From: Micropruina glycogenica
GTDB taxonomy: Bacteria; Actinomycetota; Actinomycetes; Propionibacteriales; Propionibacteriaceae
Length of the DNA stretch: 64,000 bases
Assembly: GCF_900289045.1 (NCBI RefSeq)
Contig: NZ_LT985188.1
Location: forward strand, 3,596,001-3,660,000
Direction: 5' to 3'
In this document: positions 55,328 to 64,000 of the stretch, one piece after another
Layout: the number at the start of each line of letters is the position of its first letter
How positions within the stretch are numbered: the stretch's first letter is position 1
The notes under the pieces: generated by a model
Seen by the model: only the letters and a program-made list of their open reading frames with translations
Told to the model about the DNA's origin: nothing
Database searches by the model: none
Made by a program: the position numbers and the translations under genes

Positions 55328-55343
55328 TGACAAGATTGGCTCC
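55328..55343 (+). promoter_or_regulatory. TGACAAGATTG element before the transcarboxylase operon
   Basis: The 16 nt before the 5S ATG begin TGACAAGATTG, the same 11-mer at the same distance as before dtd. Probably an extended -10 of a short-leader or leaderless promoter. Confidence 0.4.
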
Positions 55344-56840
55344 ATGAGTCAGCGAACCATTGGGGTAACCGAGGTCGCTCTCCGGGACGCCCACCAGTCA
55401 CTGATGGCCACCCGGATGGCGCTGGAAGACATGGTCGATGCCTGCGCCGACATCGACGCGGCCGGCTACTGGAGCGTGGAGTGCTGGGGTGGCGCCACTT
55501 ACGACTCCTGCATCCGCTTTCTGAACGAAGACCCGTGGGTTCGCCTGCGCACCTTCCGCGAGCTGCTGCCCAACAGCAAGCTGCAGATGTTGCTGCGCGG
55601 CCAGAATCTGCTCGGCTACCGGCACTACGAGGACGACGTCGTGCGCCGGTTCGTCGACGCCTCGGCCGAGAACGGCATGGACGTCTTTCGGGTGTTCGAC
55701 GCCCTGAACGACCCCCGCAACATGGAGGTCGCGATGAAGGCCGTGACCGCCACCGGCAAGCACGCCCAGGGCACCATCTGCTACACGATCTCGCCCCTGC
55801 ACACCGTCGAGGGCTACGTGAAGCTCGCGGGCCAGTTGCTCGACATGGGTGCAGAATCGCTGGCGCTCAAAGACATGGCCGCGCTGCTGCAGCCGCAGCC
55901 CGCCTACGACATCATTCGCGGCATCAAGAGCACCTACGGCGAAGACACCCAGATCAACGTGCACTGCCACGCCACCACCGGCGTCACCCTGGTCACGTTG
56001 ATGAAGGCCATCGAGGCCGGTGCCGACGTGGTCGACACCGCGATCAGCTCGATGTCGCTCGGCCCGGGGCACAATCCCACCGAGTCACTGGTCGCCATGC
56101 TGGAAGGTACTGAGTACACCACCGATCTCGACATGGATCGGCTGATCAAGATCCGCGACCACTTCGCCAAGATCCGTCCCAAGTATGCGGCGTTCGAGTC
56201 GGCCACCTTGGTCGACACCGACATCTTCAGCAGCCAGATCCCCGGCGGCATGCTGAGCAACATGGAGAGCCAGCTCAAGGCCCAGGGCGCCGGCGACAAG
56301 ATCAAGCAGGTGATGGAAGAGGTGCCCCGGGTGAAGGCCGACGCCGGGCACCCGCCGCTGGTCACGCCGTCCAGCCAGATCGTGGGCACCCAGGCGGTGT
56401 TCAACGTGCTGATGGGCAAGTACAAGGTGATGACCGGCGAGTTCGCCGACCTGATGCTCGGCTACTACGGTGAATGCATCGGCGAGCGCAACCCCGAGGT
56501 GGTCGAGATCGCCCGCGCCCAAGCCAAGAAGGACCCCATCACGGTGCGGCCGGCCGACCTGCTGCAGCCCGAGTGGAACACCCTGAGCACGGACGCCGCC
56601 AAGCTCGACGGCTTCGACGGCACCGACACCGACGTGCTCACCTACGCGATGTTCCCCGGCGTGGCGCCCGGGTTCTTCAGCACCCGCGCCGAGGGGCCCA
56701 AGAACGTGGGCAAGACCGAGGCGCAACTCAAGGCCGAGGCTGAGGCGAAGTCCGATTCGGGCAACGCGGTCACCGGGCCGATCAAGTACAAGGTCAGCAT
56801 GGGCGGGCGCGATCACAGCGTCACCGTCGAGAGGGCGTGA
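55344..56840 (+). CDS. Methylmalonyl-CoA carboxyltransferase 5S subunit
   Basis: 498 residues. TIM-barrel carboxyltransferase domain of the pyruvate/oxaloacetate half reaction: EVALRDAHQSL (metal Asp), LALKDMAALL with the carboxylated active-site Lys (about 184), and INVHCHATTG metal-binding His pair, then a C-terminal domain (EFADLMLGYYGECIGERNP). It transfers CO2 between oxaloacetate/pyruvate and biotin on the 1.3S subunit. First gene of a 5S-12S-small-1.3S operon, the central step of propionate fermentation. Confidence 0.95.
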   Translation: MSQRTIGVTEVALRDAHQSLMATRMALEDMVDACADIDAAGYWSVECWGGATYDSCIRFLNEDPWVRLRTFRELLPNSKLQMLLRGQNLLGYRHYEDDVVRRFVDASAENGMDVFRVFDALNDPRNMEVAMKAVTATGKHAQGTICYTISPLHTVEGYVKLAGQLLDMGAESLALKDMAALLQPQPAYDIIRGIKSTYGEDTQINVHCHATTGVTLVTLMKAIEAGADVVDTAISSMSLGPGHNPTESLVAMLEGTEYTTDLDMDRLIKIRDHFAKIRPKYAAFESATLVDTDIFSSQIPGGMLSNMESQLKAQGAGDKIKQVMEEVPRVKADAGHPPLVTPSSQIVGTQAVFNVLMGKYKVMTGEFADLMLGYYGECIGERNPEVVEIARAQAKKDPITVRPADLLQPEWNTLSTDAAKLDGFDGTDTDVLTYAMFPGVAPGFFSTRAEGPKNVGKTEAQLKAEAEAKSDSGNAVTGPIKYKVSMGGRDHSVTVERA

Positions 56841-56845
56841 ACGAC

Positions 56846-58402
56846 ATGGCCAAACCCAAGAACATGGACCAGCGGGTCGAAGAACTGCTCGAGAAGCGGC
56901 TCGCCACCCGGGCCGGCGGCGGCGAGAAGCGCATCGACAAGCAGCATTCACAGGGCAAGCTGAGCGCCCGCGAGCGCATCGACGCACTGATCGACCCCAA
57001 CACCTTCCAAGAGATCGGGCTGTTTCGGCGCAACCGCACCGTGACCTTCGGCATGGACAAGGCCGACATGCCCGCCGACGGTGTGGTCACCGGCACCGGC
57101 GCGGTGCTGGGTCGTCCGGTGCACATCGCCAGCCAGGATTTCACCGTCGCCGGCGGGTCGGCCGGCGAGACGCACAGCAAGAAGGTCGTCGAGATGATGG
57201 AGTCCGCGCTCAAGTGCGGCACCCCGTTCGTCTTCATCAACGACTCCGGCGGCGCGCGCGTGCAAGAGGGCATCGACTCCCTGTCGGGCTACAGCCAGGT
57301 GTTCTACGCCAACGTGCTGCTGTCGGGCGCGGTGCCGCAGATCTCGATCATCGCCGGCCCGTGCGCCGGTGGCGCGGCCTACAGCCCGGCGCTGACCGAC
57401 TTCATCATTCAGACCCGCAAGGCCCACATGTTCATCACCGGGCCGAGCGTGATCGAGCAGGTCACCGGTGAGAAGGTCAGCCAGGACGCACTGGGCGGCG
57501 CCGATGCCCACATGACCGTCTCGGGCGTCAACCACTTCGTGGCCGACGACGACGAGCAGGCGATTCTGATCGCCAAGAAGCTGCTCAGCTTCCTGCCGCA
57601 GAACAACACCGAGGATCCGCCGGTCGTCGATCCCGACCCCTACGTCGAGTACGACCCGAGCCTGCACGACGTGGTTCCGGCCGAGGGCACCAAGGGTTAC
57701 GACGTGCGCGAGGTGATCGGCAAGGTGATCGACCACGCCGACTTCCTCGAGGTGCAGGCCGGGTACGCGACCAACCTGGTGGTGGGCTTCGGCCGCATCA
57801 ACGGCCGCAGCATCGGCATCGTGGCCAACCAGCCCAACGCGATGGCGGGCGTGCTCGACATCAACGCCTCAGACAAGGGCTCGCGCTTCGTGCGGTTCTG
57901 CAACGCGTTCAACATTCCGATCGTCACCTTCGTCGACGTGCCGGGCTTCTTGCCCGGCGTGGCGCAGGAGCACGGCGGCATCATCCGGCACGGCGCCAAG
58001 ATGCTGTACGCCTACGCCGCGGCCACGGTGCCCAAGATCACGGTGGTGCTGCGCAAGGCCTACGGCGGCGCCTACATCGCGATGTCTGCCAAAGACCTGG
58101 GCGCCGACCAGGTGTTCGCCTGGCCGACCGCCGAGATCGCCGTGATGGGTGCCGAGGGTGCGGCTTCGGTGGTCTTCCGGCGTGAGATCGCCGAGGCCGA
58201 CGACCCGGACGCCCGTCGGGCCGAGTTGGTCGAGGAGTACCGCGACACGTTCTCGACGCCGTTCGTGGCCGCCTCGCGCGGCCTGGTCGACGACGTGATC
58301 GACCCGGGCGACACCCGCCGCAAGGTGGCCATGGCGCTGGAGCTGCTGGTCGCGAAGCGTCAGTTGCGGCCGGCCAAGAAGCACGGCCTCGGCCCGGTGT
58401 GA
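56846..58402 (+). CDS. Methylmalonyl-CoA carboxyltransferase 12S subunit
   Basis: 518 residues from ATG 56846 (SD-like GAGAGG at fair distance; an upstream GTG at 56837 overlaps the 5S stop). Crotonase-fold carboxyltransferase with SGGARVQEGIDSLSGYSQVF, GPCAGGAAYSPALTDF and PGFLPGVAQEHGGIIRHGAK. It transfers the carboxyl group from methylmalonyl-CoA to biotin. Very close to the Propionibacterium 12S subunit. Confidence 0.95.
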   Translation: MAKPKNMDQRVEELLEKRLATRAGGGEKRIDKQHSQGKLSARERIDALIDPNTFQEIGLFRRNRTVTFGMDKADMPADGVVTGTGAVLGRPVHIASQDFTVAGGSAGETHSKKVVEMMESALKCGTPFVFINDSGGARVQEGIDSLSGYSQVFYANVLLSGAVPQISIIAGPCAGGAAYSPALTDFIIQTRKAHMFITGPSVIEQVTGEKVSQDALGGADAHMTVSGVNHFVADDDEQAILIAKKLLSFLPQNNTEDPPVVDPDPYVEYDPSLHDVVPAEGTKGYDVREVIGKVIDHADFLEVQAGYATNLVVGFGRINGRSIGIVANQPNAMAGVLDINASDKGSRFVRFCNAFNIPIVTFVDVPGFLPGVAQEHGGIIRHGAKMLYAYAAATVPKITVVLRKAYGGAYIAMSAKDLGADQVFAWPTAEIAVMGAEGAASVVFRREIAEADDPDARRAELVEEYRDTFSTPFVAASRGLVDDVIDPGDTRRKVAMALELLVAKRQLRPAKKHGLGPV

Positions 58403-58415
58403 TCGGAGCGTCACG

Positions 58416-58682
58416 ATGACCGACCAGAACGCCGAACTGCTCGACATGGTCAGGGCGTTGACCGACAAGGTCACCGCCATGGAGGTCGAGATCAAGCAAC
58501 TGCGCCTGCTGAATGCGGAGGTGCCCGAAGAAACCATGGTGGCCATCGCCGCCGCCGTCGCCGCCTACCTGGGCTACCGGGCGAAGCGACGCCAGGCCGC
58601 CTTCAACACATCCGCAATCTGGCAGAGCGGTACCCGCCGCCGGCAGCACGCCCACGATCCGCTGCATCTGCGCCAAGCCTGA
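58416..58682 (+). CDS. Small coiled-coil protein between 12S and 1.3S
   Basis: 88 residues. N-terminal 35 residues form a heptad-like coil (NAELLDMVRALTDKVTAMEV, EIKQLRLL), followed by a hydrophobic Ala-rich helix (EETMVAIAAAVAAYLGYR) and a basic His/Arg tail. The helix resembles the segment found in small subunits associated with biotin-dependent (de)carboxylases. Position inside the operon (13 bp after 12S, 10 bp before 1.3S) suggests an assembly or membrane-docking role. Not a recognised transcarboxylase subunit. Confidence 0.75.
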   Translation: MTDQNAELLDMVRALTDKVTAMEVEIKQLRLLNAEVPEETMVAIAAAVAAYLGYRAKRRQAAFNTSAIWQSGTRRRQHAHDPLHLRQA

Positions 58683-58692
58683 GGAACGAGTC

Positions 58693-59052
<360 letters not shown>

Positions 59053-59085
59053 GCGACAGTCGTCCATCACGCTCAGGAGGCTTTG

Positions 59086-59280
59086 ATGCCCAAACCCCAG
59101 TGGGGTTGGTTCGCCGTCGCGATTGCGGCGTTCGTCGTCGGCGTCGGCCTGGTGTTGGCGGGCTGGGCGGTCAACCCGGCCACCGGCGGTTTTCAGGGTT
59201 TCGTCGTCGGCGGAATCGCGTTGCTGGCGGTGTTCGCGTTCGGCAAGGCGTTCTTCGACTTTCGGCCACCAGCGGCGTGA
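59086..59280 (+). CDS. Small two-helix membrane protein
   Basis: 64 residues with a strong SD (CAGGAGG, 6 nt). Two membrane helices (FAVAIAAFVVGVGLVLAGWA and FQGFVVGGIALLAVFAFGKA) separated by NPATGG. It lies 33 bp after 1.3S and may be cotranscribed with the transcarboxylase operon. Function unknown. Confidence 0.65.
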   Translation: MPKPQWGWFAVAIAAFVVGVGLVLAGWAVNPATGGFQGFVVGGIALLAVFAFGKAFFDFRPPAA

Positions 59281-59394
59281 TTGGTGGCCGTGGCCGAAGC
59301 GTGACGAGTCCGGTGGTTCGCTCGCATTCGCTGGGGGACACTGCGTTACCTTGTGAGAGCCACGGGCGGCCACGCCCGGTGCGGAGGGGATGCG

Positions 59395-60244
59395 ATGGCA
59401 AGCCGGTGGTGGGTCGGACCGGCAGGGCGGTTACGACGATTGGTCTACCCGCAGGCTGACCGCATGCGGGCCGAGATCGCCGAGTTGCGCAAAGCCAATG
59501 CGAAGTTGAATACCAGAGTCGCCGAACTGAGTGCCGATTTGGATGCAGTCAAGGCTGAGTTCGAGAAGCTGCACACGTGGCGTACGCAACTGCACGCTGA
59601 CATGGACGCCGCCGACCGTGACCGCATAGAGCTGGTGCGGCCGTACACGATGACCAGCATGGACAAGCTGACCTCGCTGACCCTGGCCGTCCGCTACATC
59701 GTGCAGTCAGGAATCGACGGTGACTTCATGGAATGCGGCGTCTGGAAGGATGGCCCGCGTTCTGGGCGACGCGGGGGTCACCGACCGCGACATCTATCTG
59801 TTCGACACCTTTGCCGGTATGACCGAACCAACGGCAAGAGACGTGGATTCGGCGGGCGTGAGCGCGAAGGAGCGCATGCAGAAGTCGAGCAAGAAGGCCA
59901 AGATCTGGGCCATTTCGCCCCGTGAAGAGGTTGAGGCCGGTTTGCAGACGCTGGACTATCCGCAGCAACGGTTCAGGCTGGTGGAGGGAAGGGTCGAAGA
60001 CACGATTCCCGGCCAGGCTCCCGAACGCATCGCCCTGTTGCGACTCGATACCGATTGGTACGAGTCGACCCGACACGAACTCGAGCACCTGTGGCAACGG
60101 GTGACCCCTGGCGGTGTCGTGATCATCGACGATTACGGATCGTTCAAGGGCTCGCGTGAGGCCACCGATGAGTTCTTCGAGCGTCTCGATCCTCCGCCTT
60201 TTCTGCAGCGAGCCGGCAACGCGCGCGTCGTGGTCAAGCGCTGA
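59395..60244 (+). pseudogene. TylF/MycF-type methyltransferase, disrupted
   Basis: ATG 59395 with GGAGGGG upstream. The first frame gives a coiled-coil N-terminus (RAEIAELRKANAKLNTRVAE) and YTMTSMDKLTSLTLAVRYIV, reaching GDFMECGVWK. Family members then have a Gly-rich SAM loop (xGGSxxxMARVL). Here WK is followed directly by ATGGCCCGCGTTCTGG in another frame (MARVLGDAGVTDRDIYLFDT), so about 15-20 bp with the GGS motif are missing and the frame is shifted at about 59748. The second frame runs on to LLRLDTDWYESTRHELEHLW and GGVVIIDDYGSFKGSREATD to the stop at 60244. Broken in the SAM-binding loop. Confidence 0.75.
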
Positions 60245-60264
60245 TCGCCTGCTTCGGGCGGTGC

Positions 60265-61416
60265 TCAACGTGAGCGTCGCACGGTGGTGACCAACAGTGC
60301 GCCGAGCACCCCGGGCAGCAGTAGAGCCAGCGCGTGCACCCACCACTGGGGTTGCGGCGTGACGGGTGAGGGCACCGGCTTGAGCGGTACGCCACGGGCC
60401 CACGCCACGAACGCGTCGCCCACGGGCAGCAACCCGAACGCGAACCGGCGTTCGCCCGACCACTCCAGCGGTAGGCCCAGATACTCGGCCTCGTGGTCGA
60501 GGGTGGCGGCCAGGTCTGCGTCACCGTTGCGGCGAGCCGCGGCCAGCGTGACCGCAGACGCCGACGCCGAGACCCCGGCGATCAGCGGGCCCGAGTCGAC
60601 GTCTCCGGCGGCGTCGGTGCCGATCGGGTGTTCGCGCACCCCGACCAGTCCCCATTCGCGCACCAGGAACAGGCCGGTGAAGCGCTGCCACTGCTCGGCC
60701 GCTCCCTGCGGGTCGATGTCGGGCCAGTACGCCTGAATGATCGTCTGCGAACTGCCCCGTGGCCCCTCGAGCACGTGGCCGAACACGTCGATCTGATGCC
60801 CCAACAGGCCGGACGCCGGGTCGCGCAGCCGGTTCAGTTTCGTGCGCCAGTCGGCCACGGCGACGGGGTGCAGTGGCTGGTGCGCGGCCTCGTGCGCGCG
60901 GAGGACCGCGGCCATCGCCACCACCGCGTCGCACGGCCAGTACTGCTCCGGGTACGACGGTGGCACTCCGGTCGCGGCCGCGTCGAGGGCGTGCCGCACC
61001 GCGTCGGCCTCGGCCAGTAGCTCCCGGTGGCCCTGCCCGGTCAGCCGGGCCTGCTCGGCTAGCAGCAGCAAGCGCCAGCCGCGGTAGAACGTGCCGCCGT
61101 CCAGGGCTGCGATGGTGCCGAAGCCGTCTTTGACCGACGGCTCCGCGCTGGCCGCCAGCATTGCGGCCACGGTCGGTTCGTCATCGACGGACGCAGCCGC
61201 GAGCCCGGTCAGCACCTGGGTGAAGAACGCGCCCTCGGGAAACAGTGCCTGCATGCGCTGCGGGGCACCGTCGTCGATCGCCCGATCGAGCCAGGCCACC
61301 TGCGCGGCGACTCGGTCGGGGCCGCTGACGGGTTGCACGAACGCGTACGTCACGTGCGCGGCCGAGGCCAGGCTGACCACCACGACCAGCGCCGCCAGAG
61401 CCCGCAACCACCTCAC
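60265..61416 (-). CDS. Membrane-anchored protein, probable alpha/alpha-toroid domain
   Basis: 383 residues. N-terminal signal anchor (LRALAALVVVVSLASAAHVT), a helical lumenal domain (YRGWRLLLLAEQARLTGQGH, YWPCDAVVAMAAVLRAHEAA), and a C-terminal membrane helix (VHALALLLPGVLGALLVTTV). The repeated helix-loop-helix segments and WPCDAVVA motif recall alpha/alpha-toroid proteins such as linalool dehydratase-like enzymes, but I cannot assign a family. It overlaps the upstream SDR gene by 4 nt (ATGA-type), so they are coupled. Confidence 0.65.
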   Translation of the reverse strand: MRWLRALAALVVVVSLASAAHVTYAFVQPVSGPDRVAAQVAWLDRAIDDGAPQRMQALFPEGAFFTQVLTGLAAASVDDEPTVAAMLAASAEPSVKDGFGTIAALDGGTFYRGWRLLLLAEQARLTGQGHRELLAEADAVRHALDAAATGVPPSYPEQYWPCDAVVAMAAVLRAHEAAHQPLHPVAVADWRTKLNRLRDPASGLLGHQIDVFGHVLEGPRGSSQTIIQAYWPDIDPQGAAEQWQRFTGLFLVREWGLVGVREHPIGTDAAGDVDSGPLIAGVSASASAVTLAAARRNGDADLAATLDHEAEYLGLPLEWSGERRFAFGLLPVGDAFVAWARGVPLKPVPSPVTPQPQWWVHALALLLPGVLGALLVTTVRRSR

Positions 61417-62156
61417 TCGGTGACCCGAAACACCTTGTGGTTGGCCGCCTGCGCGCGCGGCCTGATGACCAGTCGGTCGACGTTCACGTGTGCGGGGCGG
61501 GTCGCCATCCAGCCGATCGCGTCGGCGATGTCGTCGGCCACCAGCGGGTCGGGCACCCCGGCGTACACGGCGTCGGCCCTGGCCTGGTCGCCCCCGAACC
61601 GGGTGAGTGAGAACTCCTCGGTGTTCACCATGCCCGGCGCGATCTCACACACCCGCACCGGCTGGTCGAACAACTCCAGCCGTAGCGAGCCGGCCAGGGC
61701 CCGCTGGGCCGATTTGACCCCGCAGTAGCCTGCGCCGCCCTCGTAGGCCGACTCGGCGGCTGTAGAGGTGACGAACACCACCGTGCCCTGGCCCTTGATC
61801 AGGGCCGGCAGCAGAGCCTTGGTGACCCGTGCAGAGCCCAGCACGTTGACGTCGTACATGGTCTGCCAGGCGTCGATCTCTGCCTCGCGCACGGGTTTTT
61901 GGCCGAGCGCTCCGCCGGCGTTGTTGACCAGCAGGTCGAGGCTTTCGCCGACCAGGTCGGCGAGCGCGGCGACGTCCGCCTCGTCGGTCACGTCGCACTG
62001 CACCGCGGTGCCGCCGATCTCGTCAGCGACGGCCTGCACCCGGTCGAGTCGCCGGGCGGCACAGATCACCTCGAAGCCGACCGCCGCCAGCGTTCTCGCC
62101 GTTGCCGCGCCGATGCCGCTGCTCGCCCCGGTCACCACCGCACGTCGCACTGTCAT
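61413..62156 (-). CDS. Short-chain dehydrogenase/reductase
   Basis: 247 residues, classical SDR: NADP-type TGASSGIGAATARTLAAVG, NNAGGALG, catalytic Ser in VTSTAAES and the YCGVK motif (YxxxK). Close to serine/3-hydroxy acid dehydrogenases of the YdfG type. It is the first gene of a coupled pair with the membrane protein downstream. Confidence 0.88.
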   Translation of the reverse strand: MTVRRAVVTGASSGIGAATARTLAAVGFEVICAARRLDRVQAVADEIGGTAVQCDVTDEADVAALADLVGESLDLLVNNAGGALGQKPVREAEIDAWQTMYDVNVLGSARVTKALLPALIKGQGTVVFVTSTAAESAYEGGAGYCGVKSAQRALAGSLRLELFDQPVRVCEIAPGMVNTEEFSLTRFGGDQARADAVYAGVPDPLVADDIADAIGWMATRPAHVNVDRLVIRPRAQAANHKVFRVTE

Positions 62157-62183
62157 GGATCAGATTCTGCCAGCTCCCATAAC

Positions 62184-62299
62184 GGGGACGGTTCTCCAAC
62201 CGGTGAGGGGACGGTTCTCCAACCGGTGAGGGGACGGTTCTCCAACCGGTGAGGGGACGGTTCTCCAACCGTCGCCCAACCGCCTCGAGAACCGTCCCC
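62184..62299. repeat. Four tandem 23-bp GGGGACGGTTC units with a facing arm
   Basis: Units begin at 62184, 62207, 62230 and 62253; each reads GGGGACGGTTCTCCAACC and then GGTGA, with the last diverging after CCAACC. A facing GAGAACCGTCCCC at 62287-62299 can pair with any unit. The array has no spacers, so it is not a CRISPR. It lies upstream of both gpmA and the SDR gene. Confidence 0.8.
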
Positions 62300-62413
62300 T
62301 GGCCAAAGCCGCCTGATTGTTCGTTGGTTCAGGAGACGGTTCATTCGGTTCACCGACGTCCTGCGAGCTGAACGGATTGTTCGCACCCGCTGACCGACGA
62401 GGCCCGCTGCCAC

Positions 62414-62419
62414 TAGGCT
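62414..62419 (+). promoter_or_regulatory. -10 hexamer of a leaderless gpmA promoter
   Basis: TAGGCT, exactly 6 nt before the gpmA ATG; no SD is present. Confidence 0.55.
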
Positions 62420-62425
62420 CGCAGC

Positions 62426-63175
62426 ATGAGTGCGAACCTGATTTTGCTGCGCCACGGCGAGAGCGAGTGGAATGCCCTGAACCTGTTCACCGGCTGGGTC
62501 GACGTCGACATCAACGAGAAGGGTGTCGGCGAGGCCAAACGGGGTGGCGAGTTGCTGACCGGCGCCGGCCTGTTGCCCGACGTGCTGCACACGTCGGTGC
62601 TGCGTCGGGCCATTCACACCGCCAATCTGGCGCTCGAGAATTGCGACCGGCACTGGATTCCGGTGCGCCGGCACTGGCGGCTCAACGAGCGGCACTACGG
62701 CGACCTGCAGGGCAAGAACAAGGCCGAGACCCTCGAGCAGTACGGCGAAGAGAAGTTCATGCTCTGGCGGCGCAGCTACGACACCCCGCCGCCGCCCATC
62801 GCCGACGACAACCCGAACACCCAGTTCGACGATCCGCGCTACGCGTTTCTGCCGCCCGAGGCCCGGCCGAAGACCGAGTGCCTCAAAGACGTGGTCGTTC
62901 GCATGCTGCCCTACTGGTACGACGCGATCGTGCCCGACCTGCGGGGCGGCAACACGGTGCTGGTGACCGCGCACGGCAACTCGCTGCGGGCGCTGGTCAA
63001 GCACCTCGACGACATCAGCGACGCCGACATCGCCGGGCTCAACATTCCCACCGGCATTCCGCTGCACTACGAGCTCGACGACGACCTCAAGCCCGTCAAG
63101 GCCGGCGGCACCTACCTCGATCCCGACGCCGCCGCGGCAGCCATCGAGGCCGTCAAGAACCAGGGCAAGAAGTAG
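62426..63175 (+). CDS. gpmA: 2,3-bisphosphoglycerate-dependent phosphoglycerate mutase
   Basis: 249 residues, normal dPGM. Phospho-His in [18 protein letters not shown], the [15 protein letters not shown] loop, second His in [17 protein letters not shown] and [12 protein letters not shown]. Interconverts 3- and 2-phosphoglycerate in glycolysis and gluconeogenesis. Monocistronic with a hairpin terminator 15 bp after its stop. Confidence 0.95.
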   Translation: MSANLILLRHGESEWNALNLFTGWVDVDINEKGVGEAKRGGELLTGAGLLPDVLHTSVLRRAIHTANLALENCDRHWIPVRRHWRLNERHYGDLQGKNKAETLEQYGEEKFMLWRRSYDTPPPPIADDNPNTQFDDPRYAFLPPEARPKTECLKDVVVRMLPYWYDAIVPDLRGGNTVLVTAHGNSLRALVKHLDDISDADIAGLNIPTGIPLHYELDDDLKPVKAGGTYLDPDAAAAAIEAVKNQGKK

Positions 63176-63189
63176 CTCCACCCGTCAAC

Positions 63190-63221
63190 GCCCCGGTCGA
63201 CCTGTTCGGCCGGGGCTTTGT
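63190..63221 (+). terminator. Rho-independent terminator after gpmA
   Basis: GCCCCGG (63190-63196) pairs with CCGGGGC (63210-63216), followed by TTTGT. A compact 7-bp GC stem with a short T-run, 15 nt after the gpmA stop. Confidence 0.7.
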
Positions 63222-63263
63222 CGCGCCCGCCCGTCCGTACACTCACGCAGCAAGGGGGATCAC

Positions 63264-64000
63264 ATGGCCAGAATCGCATTCATCGGGCTGGGCCGCATGG
63301 GTGCGGGTATGGCCGCGCGGCTGCTGGCGGCCGGGCACGAGATCGTCGTGCACAACCGCACCAGCGAGCGTGGGGACGCCCTGCTCGCCGCCGGTGCTCG
63401 CTGGGGCAACACCCCCGCCGAGGCGGCGACCGAGGCCGACGCCGTGTTCGTGATGGTCAGCGACGACGACGCGTCCAGGGCGGTGTGGCTGGGCCCCGAC
63501 GGGGTGCTGGCCCACGCCAGGCAGCAAGCGTTCGCCATCGAGTGCTCGACGCTCTCGCACAGCTGGGTGCTCGAACTTGCGGACGCCTGCCGCGCCGCCG
63601 GTCTGCGTTACCTCGACTGTCCCGTGACCGGTTTGCCCGACGCGGCCGCGGCGGGTCGGCTGACGCTGCTGGTGGGGGCGACGGACGACGACCTGGCCGC
63701 AGCCCGTGACGTGCTGGCTCCGCTGGCCGACCAGATCGTGCATTTCGGCGGCGTGGGCACCGGCACCGCCTACAAGCTGATGGTCAACCTGATCGGGGCG
63801 GTGCAGATCGCGAGCGTGGCTGAAGGGCTGGCCCTCGCCGAACGCGTGGGCCTCGACCTCGATCAGTTCGCGGCCGTGCTGGCCACCGGCCAGGCGGCCA
63901 GCCCGCAGGTCGTCCGCAACGCCCGGCGCATGGCCGCCGACGCTCATGACGACGTCGTGTTCGCCGGCCGGCTACGGCGAAAAGACGTCGACTACGCTCG
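63264..64000 (+). CDS. NAD(P)-dependent 3-hydroxyisobutyrate dehydrogenase-family protein, 3' end outside window
   Basis: 245 codons visible. N-terminal Rossmann motif FIGLGRMGAGMAARLLAAGH, VFVMVSDDDA, then CPVTGLPDAAAAGRLTLLVG where the family has the GG-x(6)-G-L substrate motif in altered form, and the catalytic-Lys region GTGTAYKLMVNLIGAVQIAS. The beta-hydroxyacid dehydrogenase family reduces or oxidises hydroxy acids such as 3-hydroxyisobutyrate, tartronate semialdehyde or glyoxylate; the exact substrate cannot be told. SD-like AAGGGGG, ATG 63264. Confidence 0.85.
   Translation, partial: MARIAFIGLGRMGAGMAARLLAAGHEIVVHNRTSERGDALLAAGARWGNTPAEAATEADAVFVMVSDDDASRAVWLGPDGVLAHARQQAFAIECSTLSHSWVLELADACRAAGLRYLDCPVTGLPDAAAAGRLTLLVGATDDDLAAARDVLAPLADQIVHFGGVGTGTAYKLMVNLIGAVQIASVAEGLALAERVGLDLDQFAAVLATGQAASPQVVRNARRMAADAHDDVVFAGRLRRKDVDYA

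Noticed and set aside
62184-62299. CRISPR-like array
   Set aside because: The four 23-bp units are directly adjacent with no spacers, and no cas genes are present.

Overview
The window is high-GC, gene-dense bacterial DNA from an actinobacterium, most likely a member of the Propionibacteriaceae. The clearest sign is a complete methylmalonyl-CoA carboxyltransferase (transcarboxylase) operon of 5S, 12S and biotinyl 1.3S subunits at 55.3-59.1 kb, the hallmark enzyme of the propionate (Wood-Werkman) fermentation. Two mycothiol genes (mycothione reductase and mshD), a GlnR-type regulator and cobT (vitamin B12) fit. The order glnR - mshD - ... - pst resembles the Mycobacterium arrangement. Many genes have a TAnnnT hexamer 5-7 nt before the start codon, which suggests common leaderless transcription.

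Layout: 0-4.7 kb has a partial secreted protein, a frameshifted RibD/DHFR-like gene, mtr with a translationally coupled GH3 lipoprotein, and a DUF2510 membrane protein. 5.3-9.4 kb is pstSCAB behind a clear PHO box. 9.8-13.6 kb is mshD-ppk1-mutT1 with overlapping genes (mycothiol and polyphosphate). 14-19.7 kb is glnR, dtd, a methyltransferase, a coupled microprotein-FABP-ygfZ-cobT run and a DUF480-methyltransferase fusion. 19.8-26.4 kb is an unusual four-gene cassette: an Hcp-like tube protein, a CHAT protease, a PGAP1-like alpha/beta hydrolase, and a membrane-spanning CHAT protease with an apparent extracellular CBM9/DOMON-like domain. 26.6-29.8 kb carries ilvE, arcA and an NmrA-like gene.

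From about 30.6 to 43.5 kb the DNA looks as if it came from another, related genome: TTT codons vanish from its native genes, and the dispersed repeats of the flanks are absent. It carries second versions of arcA and typA, an lrp-ald-cycA alanine-use module, a truncated TIR gene, an IS1182-family element and an IS5-family element (both with CTAG target duplications), and a 1,583-bp inverted duplication of ald-cycA around a 7.65-kb spacer. One end joins inside typA at an 8-bp microhomology (leaving a 3' typA stub). The other end seems to merge into a mosaic full-length typA. This is what homology-facilitated illegitimate recombination would leave, but a chimeric assembly of two related strains gives the same picture and must be excluded.

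44.3-53.6 kb is an accessory stretch: a membrane protein, a Walker-A-less AAA fragment, a frameshifted secreted protein, a helicase with a coupled leader ORF, an FG-GAP secreted protein, an EamA transporter, an APC permease and a DUF697 GTPase. 53.9-64 kb has sdaA, the transcarboxylase operon, a broken TylF-type methyltransferase, a membrane protein/SDR pair, gpmA and a partial 3-hydroxyisobutyrate dehydrogenase-like gene. The flanking DNA is rich in several families of short dispersed repeats (REP-like palindromes, GGGGACGGTTC elements, GTCTCGAC/GCTCGACC repeats, one MITE-like pair). No tRNA, rRNA or CRISPR array was seen.
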